From contig NZ_JACYFG010000051.1 of the NCBI RefSeq assembly GCF_014803405.1, positions 310,001 through 374,000 on the forward strand: a stretch of 64,000 nucleotides of DNA, in the 5' to 3' direction. The translations under genes were made by a program, and so were the position numbers. This DNA comes from Pelagicoccus enzymogenes. Lineage in GTDB: Bacteria > Verrucomicrobiota > Verrucomicrobiia > Opitutales > Opitutaceae. Numbering within the stretch: the stretch's first letter is position 1; the number at the start of each line of letters is the position of its first letter. This document shows positions 8,662 to 17,935 of this stretch, piece by piece. The notes under the pieces were generated by a model. That model ran no database searches, was not told where the DNA came from, and was given only the letters and a program-made list of their open reading frames with translations.

Positions 8662-9396
8662 TCAAATATCCAAGTCGAGCTGTGGAATGGGTTTTTCCTC
8701 GGGCGCTTCGAGGCATTTGGGACCCTCGCTGCGATTGTTGTTCACGGCTGGATTTGCTGGTCGGCAGCTCATGAGAGCGGCGTCGATAGGGGCGAAGAGC
8801 TCGTGGCGCTCGGTGGCTCCCAGCTGGGTGACGCTGGGCTCCAGCCATGTTTTTAGGCTTTCTCCGGAAAGGATCACGGGCATGCGCTCGTGGTACTTGG
8901 CCATGAGCGAATTGGCGTGGGTGGTGAGAATGGTGTAGCTGTCGAAGCGTTGGTTGTGGTCGCCTTGCCAGGTTTCCCAAATGCCGGCCATGAGAAAGAC
9001 CGAATCGTCGGCCATGCTGAAAAAGTAGGGCTGGTTGAGGCCTTTGGTCTTTTTCCATTCGTAGAACCCGTCGGCCGGCACTAGGCAGCGGCGCCTTTGG
9101 AAGGCTGCCCGGAAAGAGGGCTTTTCGGCTACCGTCTCGGATCTGGCATTGATCATGGGAGCCTGCGTTTGCGGGGTTTTGGACCAGCTGGGCACGAGAC
9201 CCCAGCGCAGGTAAGCTGCCTGCAAGCGATCGGGATTGTCGAAGGACTGGCGCAGCACCAAGTTGTTCTGAGTGGGGGCGATGTTGTAGCGCGGACCGAT
9301 GCTGCTGACTGACTCCGGAGCAGCCTCGAGCAGGTAGTCGCCCAACTTTTCGGCAACATTGCTCAAACCTTTTCTCAGAGTGTAACGACCGCACAT
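8662..9396 (-). CDS. SRAP domain protein (YedK/HMCES family, abasic-site DNA-protein crosslinker)
   Basis: The 244-residue product starts 'MCGRYTLRK', so after Met removal Cys2 is the N-terminal catalytic residue that forms a thiazolidine crosslink to abasic sites in single-stranded DNA. Other SRAP landmarks are 'RYNIAPTQ', 'LRWGLVPSW', 'MINARSET' (conserved Asn/Arg/Glu), 'RCLVPADGFYEW' and the active-site His in 'LTTHAN..M...HERMPVIL'. Family length is usually 220-250, so the protein is complete. It shields abasic sites and is linked to the SOS response in many bacteria. It lies just upstream of nothing co-directional except sthA behind it, and is convergent with the YheT-like gene. Confidence 0.94.
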   Translation of the reverse strand: MCGRYTLRKGLSNVAEKLGDYLLEAAPESVSSIGPRYNIAPTQNNLVLRQSFDNPDRLQAAYLRWGLVPSWSKTPQTQAPMINARSETVAEKPSFRAAFQRRRCLVPADGFYEWKKTKGLNQPYFFSMADDSVFLMAGIWETWQGDHNQRFDSYTILTTHANSLMAKYHERMPVILSGESLKTWLEPSVTQLGATERHELFAPIDAALMSCRPANPAVNNNRSEGPKCLEAPEEKPIPQLDLDI

Positions 9397-9482
9397 GTTC
9401 GGAAAACAGAGTGCAGCTTACGCAAGTCGTTTACAATGCGTAATTAGCCAATATCTGTAAAAAATGTCGACGCTCCGTGGCC

Positions 9483-10937
9483 TTAGTTGAGTTCCGCTTC
9501 GTCGATCAGCTTTTGGATGCGTGGCTGGTGGCGTTTGCTGTGGCGCTTGCTGCGTTTGGCCGCGATATCGAGGGCGGCGATGCGGTAGGCCTCGCCGAGG
9601 GTGGGGAAGTTGAGGATGTTCTCCAGGAAGATATCGATGTCGTTGCCGTTGAGGATTGCCATCTCGCCAACATGCACGAGATCGGTGGCTCCCTCGGCGA
9701 CGATGTGCACGCCGAGCAGTTTCTTGCCCTGCGGATCGGCGATCATCTTGAGCATGCCGTCTTGGATGCCGGCGATCTGGCCGCGGGCGACTTCTTCGAA
9801 GTTGGCTCTGCCGATAATGATGTGGTCGCCGTATTTTTCCCGGGCCTGCTCTTCGGAAAGTCCGACCGAGGAAAGCTCCGGAACGGAATAGATGCCGATA
9901 GGCACGAGTTCGATGGCGTGGTGGGAGTCTTTGCCGAGGATGTGGTGCACGGCGCGACGTCCTTGCTCCATGGATACGGAGGCGAGAGACGGAGGGCCGA
10001 TCACGTCACCCACCGCATAAATGTTGGGTACGGACGTTTGGTAGTTTTCGTCGACGGAGATAACGTTGTTGCGGCCTTGGGCGAGCTGAATGGCGCCCAG
10101 GTTGAGCGGTTCGACGTTAGCGAGTCTGCCTTGCGCTACGAGCATCTTGTCGCTGAGGAGCTCTTGTCCGTTGTCCAGAACGGTGCGCACTTGCATGCCG
10201 TTCCACTCGACGCTCGTGGCTTTGACGTTGCCGATGTAGTTGCCTCCGTTGCGGGTAAAGTTGTCGAGGAACTTGGCGGTGAGCTCGGGCTCCATGAACA
10301 TCAGAGGCCGCGGGGTGCGATCGATCATGGTGACTTCGACGCCGAGTAGTGAAAAAATGGATGCGTACTCGGAGGCGATGACCCCGGCGCCGATCACGGT
10401 GAGCGACCGGGGAAGGTAGATCATGCTGAGTATGGAATCGCTATCGAGGATATGTTCGTGGTCGACTGGTATTTCGGGAGGCGTACGAGGGCGGGACCCG
10501 GAGGCGATGACGATGTTTTCTCCGCGAAGCACAGTCTTAGTCCCCTTCACGGAGGTGACAAGCACGGTATGGGAGTCCACGAAACTGGCGCGGCCGAGGA
10601 AGACTTTTCCGCCGGTGGAGCCGATGTGGCTGGAGATGAAGGAGGTGTAGGATTGCAGGACGGAGTCCAGGCGCTTCATCAAGGTCGAAACTTCCATGTC
10701 GTCCTTGAGCTTGAAGTCGAAGACGTCGGCGTTTCGCTTGAGCGTCGTGATGGTGAGGGCGGCTTCTCTCAGGGTCTTGCTGGGAATGGTACCGAGGTGC
10801 ACGCAGGTTCCGCCCACGGCTCGCTCCCGCTCGACGATGGCGACTTTCAGGCCGGACTTTGTGGCTTGGTCGGCGGCTTTTTGGCCGCCGGGGCCGGAGC
10901 CGATGACGATGAGGTCGAAGGTTTCGTCAGGGGTCAT
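9483..10937 (-). CDS. sthA: Soluble pyridine nucleotide transhydrogenase
   Basis: This is a 484-residue flavoprotein of the pyridine nucleotide-disulfide oxidoreductase family. The FAD-binding motif is 'VIGSGPGGQKAA' near the N-terminus. The segment that holds the redox disulfide in lipoamide dehydrogenase reads 'GGTCVHLGTIPSKTLREA', with one cysteine only, which is diagnostic of the Si-specific transhydrogenase that interconverts NADPH and NADH. A second Rossmann motif 'VIGAGVIASEYASIFSLLGV' binds the nicotinamide nucleotide, and 'IYAVGDVIG' is the C-terminal FAD motif. The tail is rich in Lys/Arg/His ('KRSKRHSKRHQPR'). Its start overlaps the HDOD gene stop by 4 nt, so the two are translationally coupled. 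Confidence 0.93.
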   Translation of the reverse strand: MTPDETFDLIVIGSGPGGQKAADQATKSGLKVAIVERERAVGGTCVHLGTIPSKTLREAALTITTLKRNADVFDFKLKDDMEVSTLMKRLDSVLQSYTSFISSHIGSTGGKVFLGRASFVDSHTVLVTSVKGTKTVLRGENIVIASGSRPRTPPEIPVDHEHILDSDSILSMIYLPRSLTVIGAGVIASEYASIFSLLGVEVTMIDRTPRPLMFMEPELTAKFLDNFTRNGGNYIGNVKATSVEWNGMQVRTVLDNGQELLSDKMLVAQGRLANVEPLNLGAIQLAQGRNNVISVDENYQTSVPNIYAVGDVIGPPSLASVSMEQGRRAVHHILGKDSHHAIELVPIGIYSVPELSSVGLSEEQAREKYGDHIIIGRANFEEVARGQIAGIQDGMLKMIADPQGKKLLGVHIVAEGATDLVHVGEMAILNGNDIDIFLENILNFPTLGEAYRIAALDIAAKRSKRHSKRHQPRIQKLIDEAELN

Positions 10938-11794
10938 AGTTCCATGGCGGACACCACCGCTTTGACATCTTCTTTTTTAGTGAGGAGTTCCTGGAAGTCG
11001 TCTTGGTAGAAGTTGAGGTATTCGACGACGGGGTCCCGTCCGAGTTCGATGATATTGGTGCCGACCGGATTCACGATCCAATTGGCGAACCGTTGGGAGA
11101 GGTAGGTAGCGGCGCACTCGTCTTTGAAGGTGGGCGCGGCGGCGTAGTTGTTGTAGTAGACGGTGGTGATTTGGAGCTGCTTGGGCAACTTCCAGTCGAT
11201 GGCGACCTTGGTGGCGACCTTGGGGCTGAGCCCGGCGACGATTTGCTTGAGCTCCTGGTCTTCGAGCGTGATCCCGAGCCGGTCTTGAACTTTCGCTACC
11301 AGTTGCAGGGCGATGGGGCGACCGACGGAGTGGAGCAATCCGCAGAGGAATTGGCCCTCGACGTTGCGGCGCCGTTTGCGGGCGATTTCCCTTCCGTAGG
11401 CTCCGGCTGCGAGAGCGTGGCGCAGGAGACTTCTGATCTGTTTCTCGAAGCCTGGGGCCTTGAAGATGTCGCTTTGGATAGAGACGGCGATCGCGATTTC
11501 TCCGAGCAGTTTCATGCCGAGCCGGGTGACGGCTTGCTGGAGGGATACGATGGGCTCGCCGCTGGCGTAGCCCGCGGAGTTGGCGATGCGGAGGGTTTGG
11601 GACGCGATAGACTGGTCGCTATGGATGAGCTTGGAGAGCTCTGCCATATCCGCGTTTGGGTCGTTGGTGAGGGCTAGAATCTTGCTGGCTACCGCCGGCA
11701 TTACGGGGAGTTCGAGCTTTCCGGACTTGATTCCTTGCACGATGGCGCTGGCCACTGTCTGCACGGGGGAAGTTGTGTCTGGCTGGTTCGGCAT
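10934..11794 (-). CDS. HDOD domain signalling protein
   Basis: This is an HDOD-domain protein, a catalytically inactive relative of HD phosphohydrolases used in regulation of motility, surface behaviour and stress. Landmarks are 'LPVMPAVASKILAL', 'AELSKLIHSDQSIASQTLRIANSAGY', with sequence broken here only by family spacing, and 'IVSLQQAVTRLGMKLLGEIA', then 'FLCGLLHSVGRPIALQ', where HD-type ligands are altered. I use ATG 11794 (286 residues). The frame stays open to a TTG at 11869 that would add a Pro/Ala/Gln-rich 25-residue leader. A GGGAGG stretch lies between them without a well-placed in-frame start, so the start is uncertain. It overlaps sthA by 4 nt. A chemotaxis-like gene is divergent upstream. 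Confidence 0.85.
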   Translation of the reverse strand: MPNQPDTTSPVQTVASAIVQGIKSGKLELPVMPAVASKILALTNDPNADMAELSKLIHSDQSIASQTLRIANSAGYASGEPIVSLQQAVTRLGMKLLGEIAIAVSIQSDIFKAPGFEKQIRSLLRHALAAGAYGREIARKRRRNVEGQFLCGLLHSVGRPIALQLVAKVQDRLGITLEDQELKQIVAGLSPKVATKVAIDWKLPKQLQITTVYYNNYAAAPTFKDECAATYLSQRFANWIVNPVGTNIIELGRDPVVEYLNFYQDDFQELLTKKEDVKAVVSAMEL

Positions 11795-12081
11795 TTGCGG
11801 AGCTGCTGCTGCGTTTGGTGAAAGCGGTTGGGGATTTAGTGAATAGACCTCCCTTTCTTTTCGGCGCAACCAAGGGGCTTATTAAGTAAAATCCTCTTTT
11901 CCCCTCCATGAAGCGCACGATTGGGAGCTGGGGTGAATGTTCTAGTTTGTCGGGTGTTTATCTGCCGCTTGAGTGCTTTTACGCAGCATGTTCGGTGAAA
12001 ATGTTCAGAACTTTCTACAGAGGCCGATTAGAGCTTACTCGCCCTCAACCGCCTCAATCCAACGAGCAAAGCACCCCATCA

Positions 12082-12615
12082 ATGAATCAAATCATGCCTA
12101 CTCAGAACATACCGACCGAGCGTTTGGACAATTTAGCGAGGGAGGCGGTCGTGACCGTTTTCGATTCGATGGTTGGCGAGACCGTGACTTGGAAAGACAG
12201 CTCCTGCTTGATCGAAAACGCGGCAGGCGACCTGCTGACCAAGCTGCCGATCGCGGAAGGTCTCTACGCGATCGTAGTGAGTTGGGTGGGGGACGCGAAT
12301 GGCAAGGTCATGCTGGTGCTCCCCAAAGCAGCGGCTGAGCGCTTCGCCCTGAAGCTCTTCGACCTGCCCAGCCTAGACTGGCTGGAAGGGGACAGCGAGG
12401 AAGCCTTGCAAGACACTTTGGGCGAGTTGGGAAACATGATGGTGGGGCTCGTCAAAGGCGGGCTCACCAAGTGGTACCCGAACCTGGCGTTGACCACCCC
12501 CAAGGTGCTGAAGAACCGTCGCATGAAGGTGGATACCGCAGCCATGAGCTTCCGTCGCCAATATACCTTCGAGGGCTTTGGAAGCGAGCTGATGATCGAC
12601 TTTTGCTGCGAGTGA
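12082..12615 (+). CDS. CheX-like chemotaxis phosphatase family protein
   Basis: The 177-residue product resembles the CheC/CheX family. The phosphatase-type ExxN motif appears in 'TLGELGNMMVGLVKGGL', and the C-terminal strands ('RQYTFEGFGSELMIDFCCE') mirror those of the CheX at 5.4 kb. The N-terminal half contains 'VFDSMVGETVTW', again a family hallmark. The frame is open to 11908, but conserved sequence begins only after ATG 12082, so I place the start there. ATG 12094 is also possible. It is divergent from the HDOD gene, and a DUF1835-like gene follows on the same strand 119 nt later. Whether it acts on CheY-P or another receiver is unknown. Confidence 0.75.
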   Translation: MNQIMPTQNIPTERLDNLAREAVVTVFDSMVGETVTWKDSSCLIENAAGDLLTKLPIAEGLYAIVVSWVGDANGKVMLVLPKAAAERFALKLFDLPSLDWLEGDSEEALQDTLGELGNMMVGLVKGGLTKWYPNLALTTPKVLKNRRMKVDTAAMSFRRQYTFEGFGSELMIDFCCE

Positions 12616-12734
12616 GCTGCATCCGCGCTCTCGGTTGAGCGGAACTAGGGCTCCAGCGTCGGCGGAAGCTCTAGCGCCCGAAAGGAAATCGGATTTGACG
12701 ATGGGCGAAATTCGGCACACCTATTTCGTGATCG

Positions 12735-13727
12735 ATGCGGATTTTTACAAATGAAGTGGCCACGGTGAATGCCTTGGAACGGGCGGACAGCCGGATTGAC
12801 GCCTTTGCCTGGCAGGACCCCTTGGCTTTCGGCCGCTTGGTTGCCGGCAACGATTTGGAAGCTTTTGCCAATGCCCGCTCGTTCGCCTACGCTGGGGCTC
12901 ACTGGGACGAAGACAACGTGGTTGAGGAGGACTTCAAGCTTCGCAACATGGAGCTGACCTCCGCTTTCGAGTCCGGTGAAGACGTGTGCCTGCTCTTTGG
13001 CGGCAGCCTGACTGACCAGCTGCAGCTTTCCCAAATCCTCGGCTGGTTGAGCGAGCGTCCGATTCCCGAGCAAGCCAAGGCCAAGCTCATGCAGGTCGAC
13101 GGTCCGCTCTCCGTTTTTGGCGACGGCGCCTTGCTTGAAATAGCGAAGGTTGCCGAAACCATCCCCGCGGGAATCCACGCGATCTACGCGATCGCTTGGG
13201 ACGCTGTTTCCGGCGCCGATCCGTTCGCGGTCGAAGCGGCGATGGAGCGGGCGGCCAGCGAAGGGCTTGCCTCCTTGGCGGCGGGACTTGCCCGCTGGCT
13301 GCAGGAGCTGCCGAGCCAGGAAAACGGGCTCTCCATCACGCAGCTTCAAACCTTAGACGCGGTGCGTCTGGGGATCAGGTCTCCGCGCGATTTGTTCGCT
13401 GCGGTGCAAGCGACCGAGGCGACTCCGTTTCGCATCAACTGGGAATTTTGGGCGGTGGTCGACGGACTTTGTTCGGGCAGCGATCCGCTCTTGAGGACGG
13501 CATCGGGCGACCCCTTTTTGTGTCCTCCCCGAGATCTCGCCTTCGAAGCCTTTGACGCTCAAAATCTAGAACTGACGGAGCGCGGCGAAGCCCTTCTTGC
13601 TGGTCGGGGCAATTACTTGGGCAGCTCCTTCCCCGAGCGTTGGCTGGGCGGCTTCAAGATCGACGCGGAATCGGGCGTCTTTTGGGACTACGCGTCCCGC
13701 AAAATCGTGGGCGCAGCTCGCGTTTGA
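12735..13727 (+). CDS. DUF1835-like protein, unknown function
   Basis: This is a 330-residue soluble protein. The N-terminus has features of the DUF1835 domain: an opening strand 'RIFTNEVATVNAL' and the 'FAWQDPLAFGRL' block, which resembles the family's 'WrD.L..Gp'. A 'FGGSLTDQLQLSQILGWL' segment follows, which fits the domain's second half. The C-terminal 'RWLGGFKIDAESGVFWDYASRKIV' region resembles the DUF3658/DUF1835 tail where 'WLGG' recurs. No catalytic motif is obvious. It sits between a CheX-like gene and the convergent cheV, but that need not imply a chemotaxis role. The family call is moderate and the function unknown. Confidence 0.6.
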   Translation: MRIFTNEVATVNALERADSRIDAFAWQDPLAFGRLVAGNDLEAFANARSFAYAGAHWDEDNVVEEDFKLRNMELTSAFESGEDVCLLFGGSLTDQLQLSQILGWLSERPIPEQAKAKLMQVDGPLSVFGDGALLEIAKVAETIPAGIHAIYAIAWDAVSGADPFAVEAAMERAASEGLASLAAGLARWLQELPSQENGLSITQLQTLDAVRLGIRSPRDLFAAVQATEATPFRINWEFWAVVDGLCSGSDPLLRTASGDPFLCPPRDLAFEAFDAQNLELTERGEALLAGRGNYLGSSFPERWLGGFKIDAESGVFWDYASRKIVGAARV

Positions 13728-13827
13728 GCGTCTGGCTGACCGCTCTTGCGAGGCGGACTGGGGGGAGACGGGCGCTCCAGCTAAGCCGAAATCCACTTTG
13801 TCTCCACCTGTAGGCCGAGCGGCCGCG

Positions 13828-14793
13828 TCAGGAATTGCGAACGGCCTCCAGGCAGAGCGAGTCGATCAGGTCGACGATTTGTCTCACGTCGGGCTTGGCA
13901 AGTTGAGCGTCTGCTCCCACGGAGACGCACTTGAGGGCCATCTCCTTGTTGATCAGCGAGGAGTAGACGATAACCTTGGGAGGATTCGCGGAGCAGGCTT
14001 CCGTCTTGACGCGTCGGCAAAGGGTGAGCCCGTCCATTTTGGGCATTTCGATATCGGTGAGAACCAAGTCGTAGGGACCGAGCCCGTCGAAATCCTTCTC
14101 GCGGATCCGCTTTTGCAGGAAGTTGTAGGCGTCCTCGCCATTTTCGAAGGCGTCGACTTGCACGTAGCCGGAGCTGTGCAGGATGTCCTCGGTGATGCCC
14201 CGCACCATCTTGGAGTCTTCGGCGTAGAGGATGCGAACCGCTTCGCGTTCGGGCCGGCATTCTACGGACTCGAGCACGCCGAGGTTTCCATGTGACGAAG
14301 GGAAGAGGGCGAGCATGAGGCGCTCGAGATCCAAGATGACGATGATGTTCTCGTCGAAAGTGACGGTCCCTGTCGAGTAGCCGCCCGCGCCCTCGCTGGT
14401 GACGTTTTCGTTGAGCGGCTCGAAGTTTTCCCAGGAAGTGCGGTGGATCTTGGAGATGCCGTCGATAAGGAAGGCGGTGGTTTGCTTGTTGAAGGTGGTT
14501 ACGAGGATGAGCTGGCGCTCGAGATCTATGGACTCGGGATCGAAGGGGATGCCCAGCGACATCTTGAGGTCCATAAGCATGATGGGCTGCTCCTGGATAT
14601 GGATCATACCGACCGCGCCGTAGGGGGCTTGAGCGACCCCAGTGACCGATACGCTGGAGCGTGCGAGAACTCTCTGCACCTTGGAAACGTTGATGCCGTA
14701 GCTGACCGAACCGAGGTAAAACTCGATGAATTCGACCTCGTTGGTGCCAGATTCGAGGAGTATCGAATCGCGTGAGCTGTTGAGAGTTGCCAT
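13828..14793 (-). CDS. cheV: Chemotaxis coupling protein CheV (CheW-REC fusion)
   Basis: This 321-residue protein combines an N-terminal CheW-like coupling domain (about 18-165, with 'VEFIEFYLGSVSYGINVSKV') and a C-terminal receiver domain (about 187-315). The phospho-acceptor is Asp247 in 'VLTDIEMPKMDG', with acidic pair E192/D193, a Ser/Thr switch in 'VIVYSS' and the conserved Lys in 'LAKPD'. This is the CheV layout: it couples chemoreceptors to CheA and tunes the signal by phosphorylation. It is an orphan gene, divergent from rapA with 226 nt between starts, and probably works with a che cluster elsewhere in the genome and the CheX-like proteins nearby. Confidence 0.92.
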   Translation of the reverse strand: MATLNSSRDSILLESGTNEVEFIEFYLGSVSYGINVSKVQRVLARSSVSVTGVAQAPYGAVGMIHIQEQPIMLMDLKMSLGIPFDPESIDLERQLILVTTFNKQTTAFLIDGISKIHRTSWENFEPLNENVTSEGAGGYSTGTVTFDENIIVILDLERLMLALFPSSHGNLGVLESVECRPEREAVRILYAEDSKMVRGITEDILHSSGYVQVDAFENGEDAYNFLQKRIREKDFDGLGPYDLVLTDIEMPKMDGLTLCRRVKTEACSANPPKVIVYSSLINKEMALKCVSVGADAQLAKPDVRQIVDLIDSLCLEAVRNS

Positions 14794-15019
14794 TTAAGAG
14801 AGCCTTTGGGGAGGTTTTGAGGTCGTGTAAGGTGGGGCGAGTTGGGAAACCTCCCTTGGGTAATCGACTTTCGGCGGGCAGTTTTAAGCGATAAAATCCC
14901 CAATCTAGGGTGATGTCCCTGCTCGTCTTGCGTATTTGCGGCCATGGAGCACGAAGAATTCGAAACTTGTAGGATTTCTCGTAGATTTTTGCGATGTTTC
15001 ACGCAAGCTACCCCGCCGA

Positions 15020-17881
15020 ATGAACAAGTACGTAGTAGGTCAGCGATTTGTGAGCGAACCGGAGCCGGAGCTCGGTTTGGGAATAGTAGAGGAGGTCGAC
15101 GGTTTTCGCGTCACCTTGGGATTTCCCGCCTCGGGCGAACGCCGCATTTATGCTGCCGGCGCGAGCGTGCTCAAACGCGTGCTTTTTCGGGAAGGGGAGC
15201 GGGTCAATTCCAAGTCGGGCGTGTCCTTCACCGTGGAAGCGCTAGTCGACGTGGACGGCTTGATCACCTACCAAGGCGAGGGCCAAACGCTCTGCGAAGC
15301 GGAGCTGGTTGCTGCGGGCAGCTTCAATCACCCGCAGGATCGTTTGATGGCGGGCCAGGTGGACGACAACGAAGTCTTCGACCTGCGACAGCGGGCATTG
15401 CTGCTGCAGAACGAGCTGCGCAGCTCGGAGCTGCGGGGATTCTTCGGGGGGCGTCTCGACCTGATCCCTCATCAATACTACATCCTGAAGGAAGTTTCTT
15501 CGCGTCAGCTGCCGCGCGTCTTGCTGTCCGACGAGGTCGGCTTGGGGAAGACCATCGAGGCTTGTTTGATCCTGCAGCGATTGCGCGCGGTCGGCCGCGC
15601 GGAACGAGCCCTCATCTTGGTGCCGGAACCGCTGGTGCACCAGTGGTTCGTGGAACTGCTGCGGCGCTTCGGCTTGTGGTTTGGGATATTCGACGAAGCT
15701 CGTTGCCGAGCCTTGGAGGCAAGTAACGGTGGGGAGAATCCCTTCTTGGACGAGCAGCTGGTGCTTTGCAGCGTGGACTACTTGGCCCATAGCGAAGTGA
15801 GGCGGGCTCAGGCCATCGATGCAGGCTGGGACATCGTAATCGTAGACGAGGCCCACCACTTGGAGTGGTCGCCGGAGGAAGCCAGCGACGAATACCAGTT
15901 GGTTGAAGCGCTCGGGCAAAAGAGTCCGGGACTGCTTTTGCTCACGGCGACACCGACCCAACTCGGTTTAGCCGGTCACTTCGCTCGCTTGCGTTTGCTC
16001 GACCCTGACCGGTATTCAGATTTGGATACGTTCCAAGAGGAGATGGCGGACTTCGGTCGCGTGGCGGAAATCGCGGGCAAGATCATTGACCAGGAAACGC
16101 TGGAAGCTTCCGACGAAAAGGCCTTGCAAGAGATCTTCCATCGAGACCAAGCCGGGCTCAAAAAGCGTCTCCAAGATCTCGCAAAGAAGAAGAAGGGAGC
16201 TCGGGAGTCATTGCTCAAAGCTCTGCTCGACGAGCATGGAACGGGACGCGTGGTTTTCCGCAATACGCGAGCGAACATGAAGGGTTTTCCCAAGCGCATG
16301 TATTGTCCCGCCCCGCTCAAGAGCGGAGGGGACAAGGTTCTGTTGGCCAAGTTGGTTCGCGAACTTCAGGCGGAGTCTTCCGACAGCGAGTCCGATATCC
16401 GCTACAATTTCAAAGGCGACCCGCGTTTGGATTGGCTCGTCTCTTTCCTCAAGGCCCGCAAGGGAGCCAAGACGTTGCTTATCTGCAAGTCTCGCCAGAA
16501 GGCGATCGCCCTCGACGCGGCCTTGAAGGAAGTGCTCAACATCAACGTGGGGCTCTTCCACGAGGAATTGCAGCTGGTGCAGCGTGACCGCAATGCCGCT
16601 TGGTTCGCGGAAGAAGAGGGCGCCCAGCTGCTCATTTGCTCGGAGATTGGCAGCGAAGGGCGTAACTTCCAGTTCGCCCATCATTTGGTGCTCTTCGATT
16701 TGCCGATCAACCCAGGACTGCTGGAGCAGCGTATCGGCCGTCTCGATCGTATTGGTCAAACAAGTACGATTCAGATTCACGTTCCTTATGTGGTGGGCTC
16801 GCCGCAGGAGTGCATCGCCGAATGGTGCCACCAGGGAATCGACGGTTTCGAAAGCTGCGTACATGGAGGAGCGGAGTACTTGGCGAAATTTGGGGAATCG
16901 CTGGTGTCCTTGGCAGTTGAATACGGTTCGAGCAAGAAGACGAATCGCGACAAGCTGGAGGCTTTCATCGAAGAGACCCAAGCCTTCCGCGAGGAAATAT
17001 CGGCTCGCCTCGCCAAGGGGCGCGACCGTTTGTTGGAGCTGAATTCTTTTGACGCAGCGGTGGCTGACGAAGTCGTTCGCAAGGTGCGAGCTGCGGAGAA
17101 AGACTCTAACTTGAAGGCTTTCTTGTACGATCTTTTGGACTTCTACGGAGTGCGAGTCGACGAGCAGGAGGACGGCGACGTGATATTGGATCCCTCGCAT
17201 GCGTACGTGGAGTCCTTCCCCTCGCTTCCGCCGGAAGGAGCCTTGGCTACCTTTGAACGCCAGCGAGCGATAACGCGCGAGGACATGATGTTCGTTACGC
17301 CCGACCATTCCTTGGTAGGCGATTCGATCGACCTGCTCGTCAATTCCGAGAAGGGCGTATCCGCCTTTTCGTTACATGAGAGCGATGACCCGGGCTTGAG
17401 CGTGGAAGTGGTTTTCGTGCTAGAGACGGTGGCGCTTTCTCACCTGCACGTGGATCGTTTCCTTTCGCCTACGCCCATTCGAGTGGTGGTGGATATTCGC
17501 GGGAGCGATCTCTCGGAGGAACGTCCTTTGGAGTGGGCGGCGGAAAACCTGGAGCCGGGAGACATCAACCGTTTCCTCGAGCGTCCAGGATTCAATCGGG
17601 AGTTTCTCGATGCCATGATTGGCGGCGCGGAAGAGCTTGCTAGCAAGCGAGCCAAGAGCGTGAAGACTGCTGCCAAGTCGAAAGCCAAGAAAGTGCTGGA
17701 AGCGGAAATCGAGCGCCTGTTGGACCTGCAGAAGATCAACGACAATGTGAGCGAAGAAGAGATCGCCATCGCCAAGGCAGAGTTGTCGGGCGTGCGGGAG
17801 GCGATTGATGAGGCTCGCTTGCGATTGGACTCGCTTCGTCTCGTGGTCGAGGGCGAAGTCGACGGCTTGCAGCCCACCTGA
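15020..17881 (+). CDS. rapA: RNA polymerase-associated SWI2/SNF2 ATPase RapA
   Basis: The 953-residue protein matches RapA (HepA), which recycles stalled RNA polymerase by ATP-driven translocation. The N-terminal Tudor/KOW-like region is conserved ('VGQRFVSEPEPELGLGIVEE', then 'LIPHQYYI'). Helicase motifs follow in order: Walker A 'SDEVGLGKTIEA', DEAH 'VIVDEAHHLEW', motif III 'LLLTATPTQ', and in the second lobe 'GRNFQFAHHLVLFDLP' and 'QRIGRLDRIGQ'. Length is close to E. coli RapA (968). I use ATG 15020 because the family start ('..VGQR') follows directly. An upstream in-frame start at 14936 adds unrelated sequence. The gene is divergent from cheV and precedes the SGNH-like gene by 54 nt. Confidence 0.93.
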   Translation: MNKYVVGQRFVSEPEPELGLGIVEEVDGFRVTLGFPASGERRIYAAGASVLKRVLFREGERVNSKSGVSFTVEALVDVDGLITYQGEGQTLCEAELVAAGSFNHPQDRLMAGQVDDNEVFDLRQRALLLQNELRSSELRGFFGGRLDLIPHQYYILKEVSSRQLPRVLLSDEVGLGKTIEACLILQRLRAVGRAERALILVPEPLVHQWFVELLRRFGLWFGIFDEARCRALEASNGGENPFLDEQLVLCSVDYLAHSEVRRAQAIDAGWDIVIVDEAHHLEWSPEEASDEYQLVEALGQKSPGLLLLTATPTQLGLAGHFARLRLLDPDRYSDLDTFQEEMADFGRVAEIAGKIIDQETLEASDEKALQEIFHRDQAGLKKRLQDLAKKKKGARESLLKALLDEHGTGRVVFRNTRANMKGFPKRMYCPAPLKSGGDKVLLAKLVRELQAESSDSESDIRYNFKGDPRLDWLVSFLKARKGAKTLLICKSRQKAIALDAALKEVLNINVGLFHEELQLVQRDRNAAWFAEEEGAQLLICSEIGSEGRNFQFAHHLVLFDLPINPGLLEQRIGRLDRIGQTSTIQIHVPYVVGSPQECIAEWCHQGIDGFESCVHGGAEYLAKFGESLVSLAVEYGSSKKTNRDKLEAFIEETQAFREEISARLAKGRDRLLELNSFDAAVADEVVRKVRAAEKDSNLKAFLYDLLDFYGVRVDEQEDGDVILDPSHAYVESFPSLPPEGALATFERQRAITREDMMFVTPDHSLVGDSIDLLVNSEKGVSAFSLHESDDPGLSVEVVFVLETVALSHLHVDRFLSPTPIRVVVDIRGSDLSEERPLEWAAENLEPGDINRFLERPGFNREFLDAMIGGAEELASKRAKSVKTAAKSKAKKVLEAEIERLLDLQKINDNVSEEEIAIAKAELSGVREAIDEARLRLDSLRLVVEGEVDGLQPT

Positions 17882-17935
17882 TGAGTTGCGAGTTTGCTGC
17901 CGCCGCGCTAGCGTTTTCTTTCTAATCGATACTTC

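Noticed and set aside
8420-9394. 324-residue minus-strand frame overlapping the SRAP gene
   Set aside because: It is Arg/Ser/His-rich, a shadow of the SRAP frame, which carries all family motifs.
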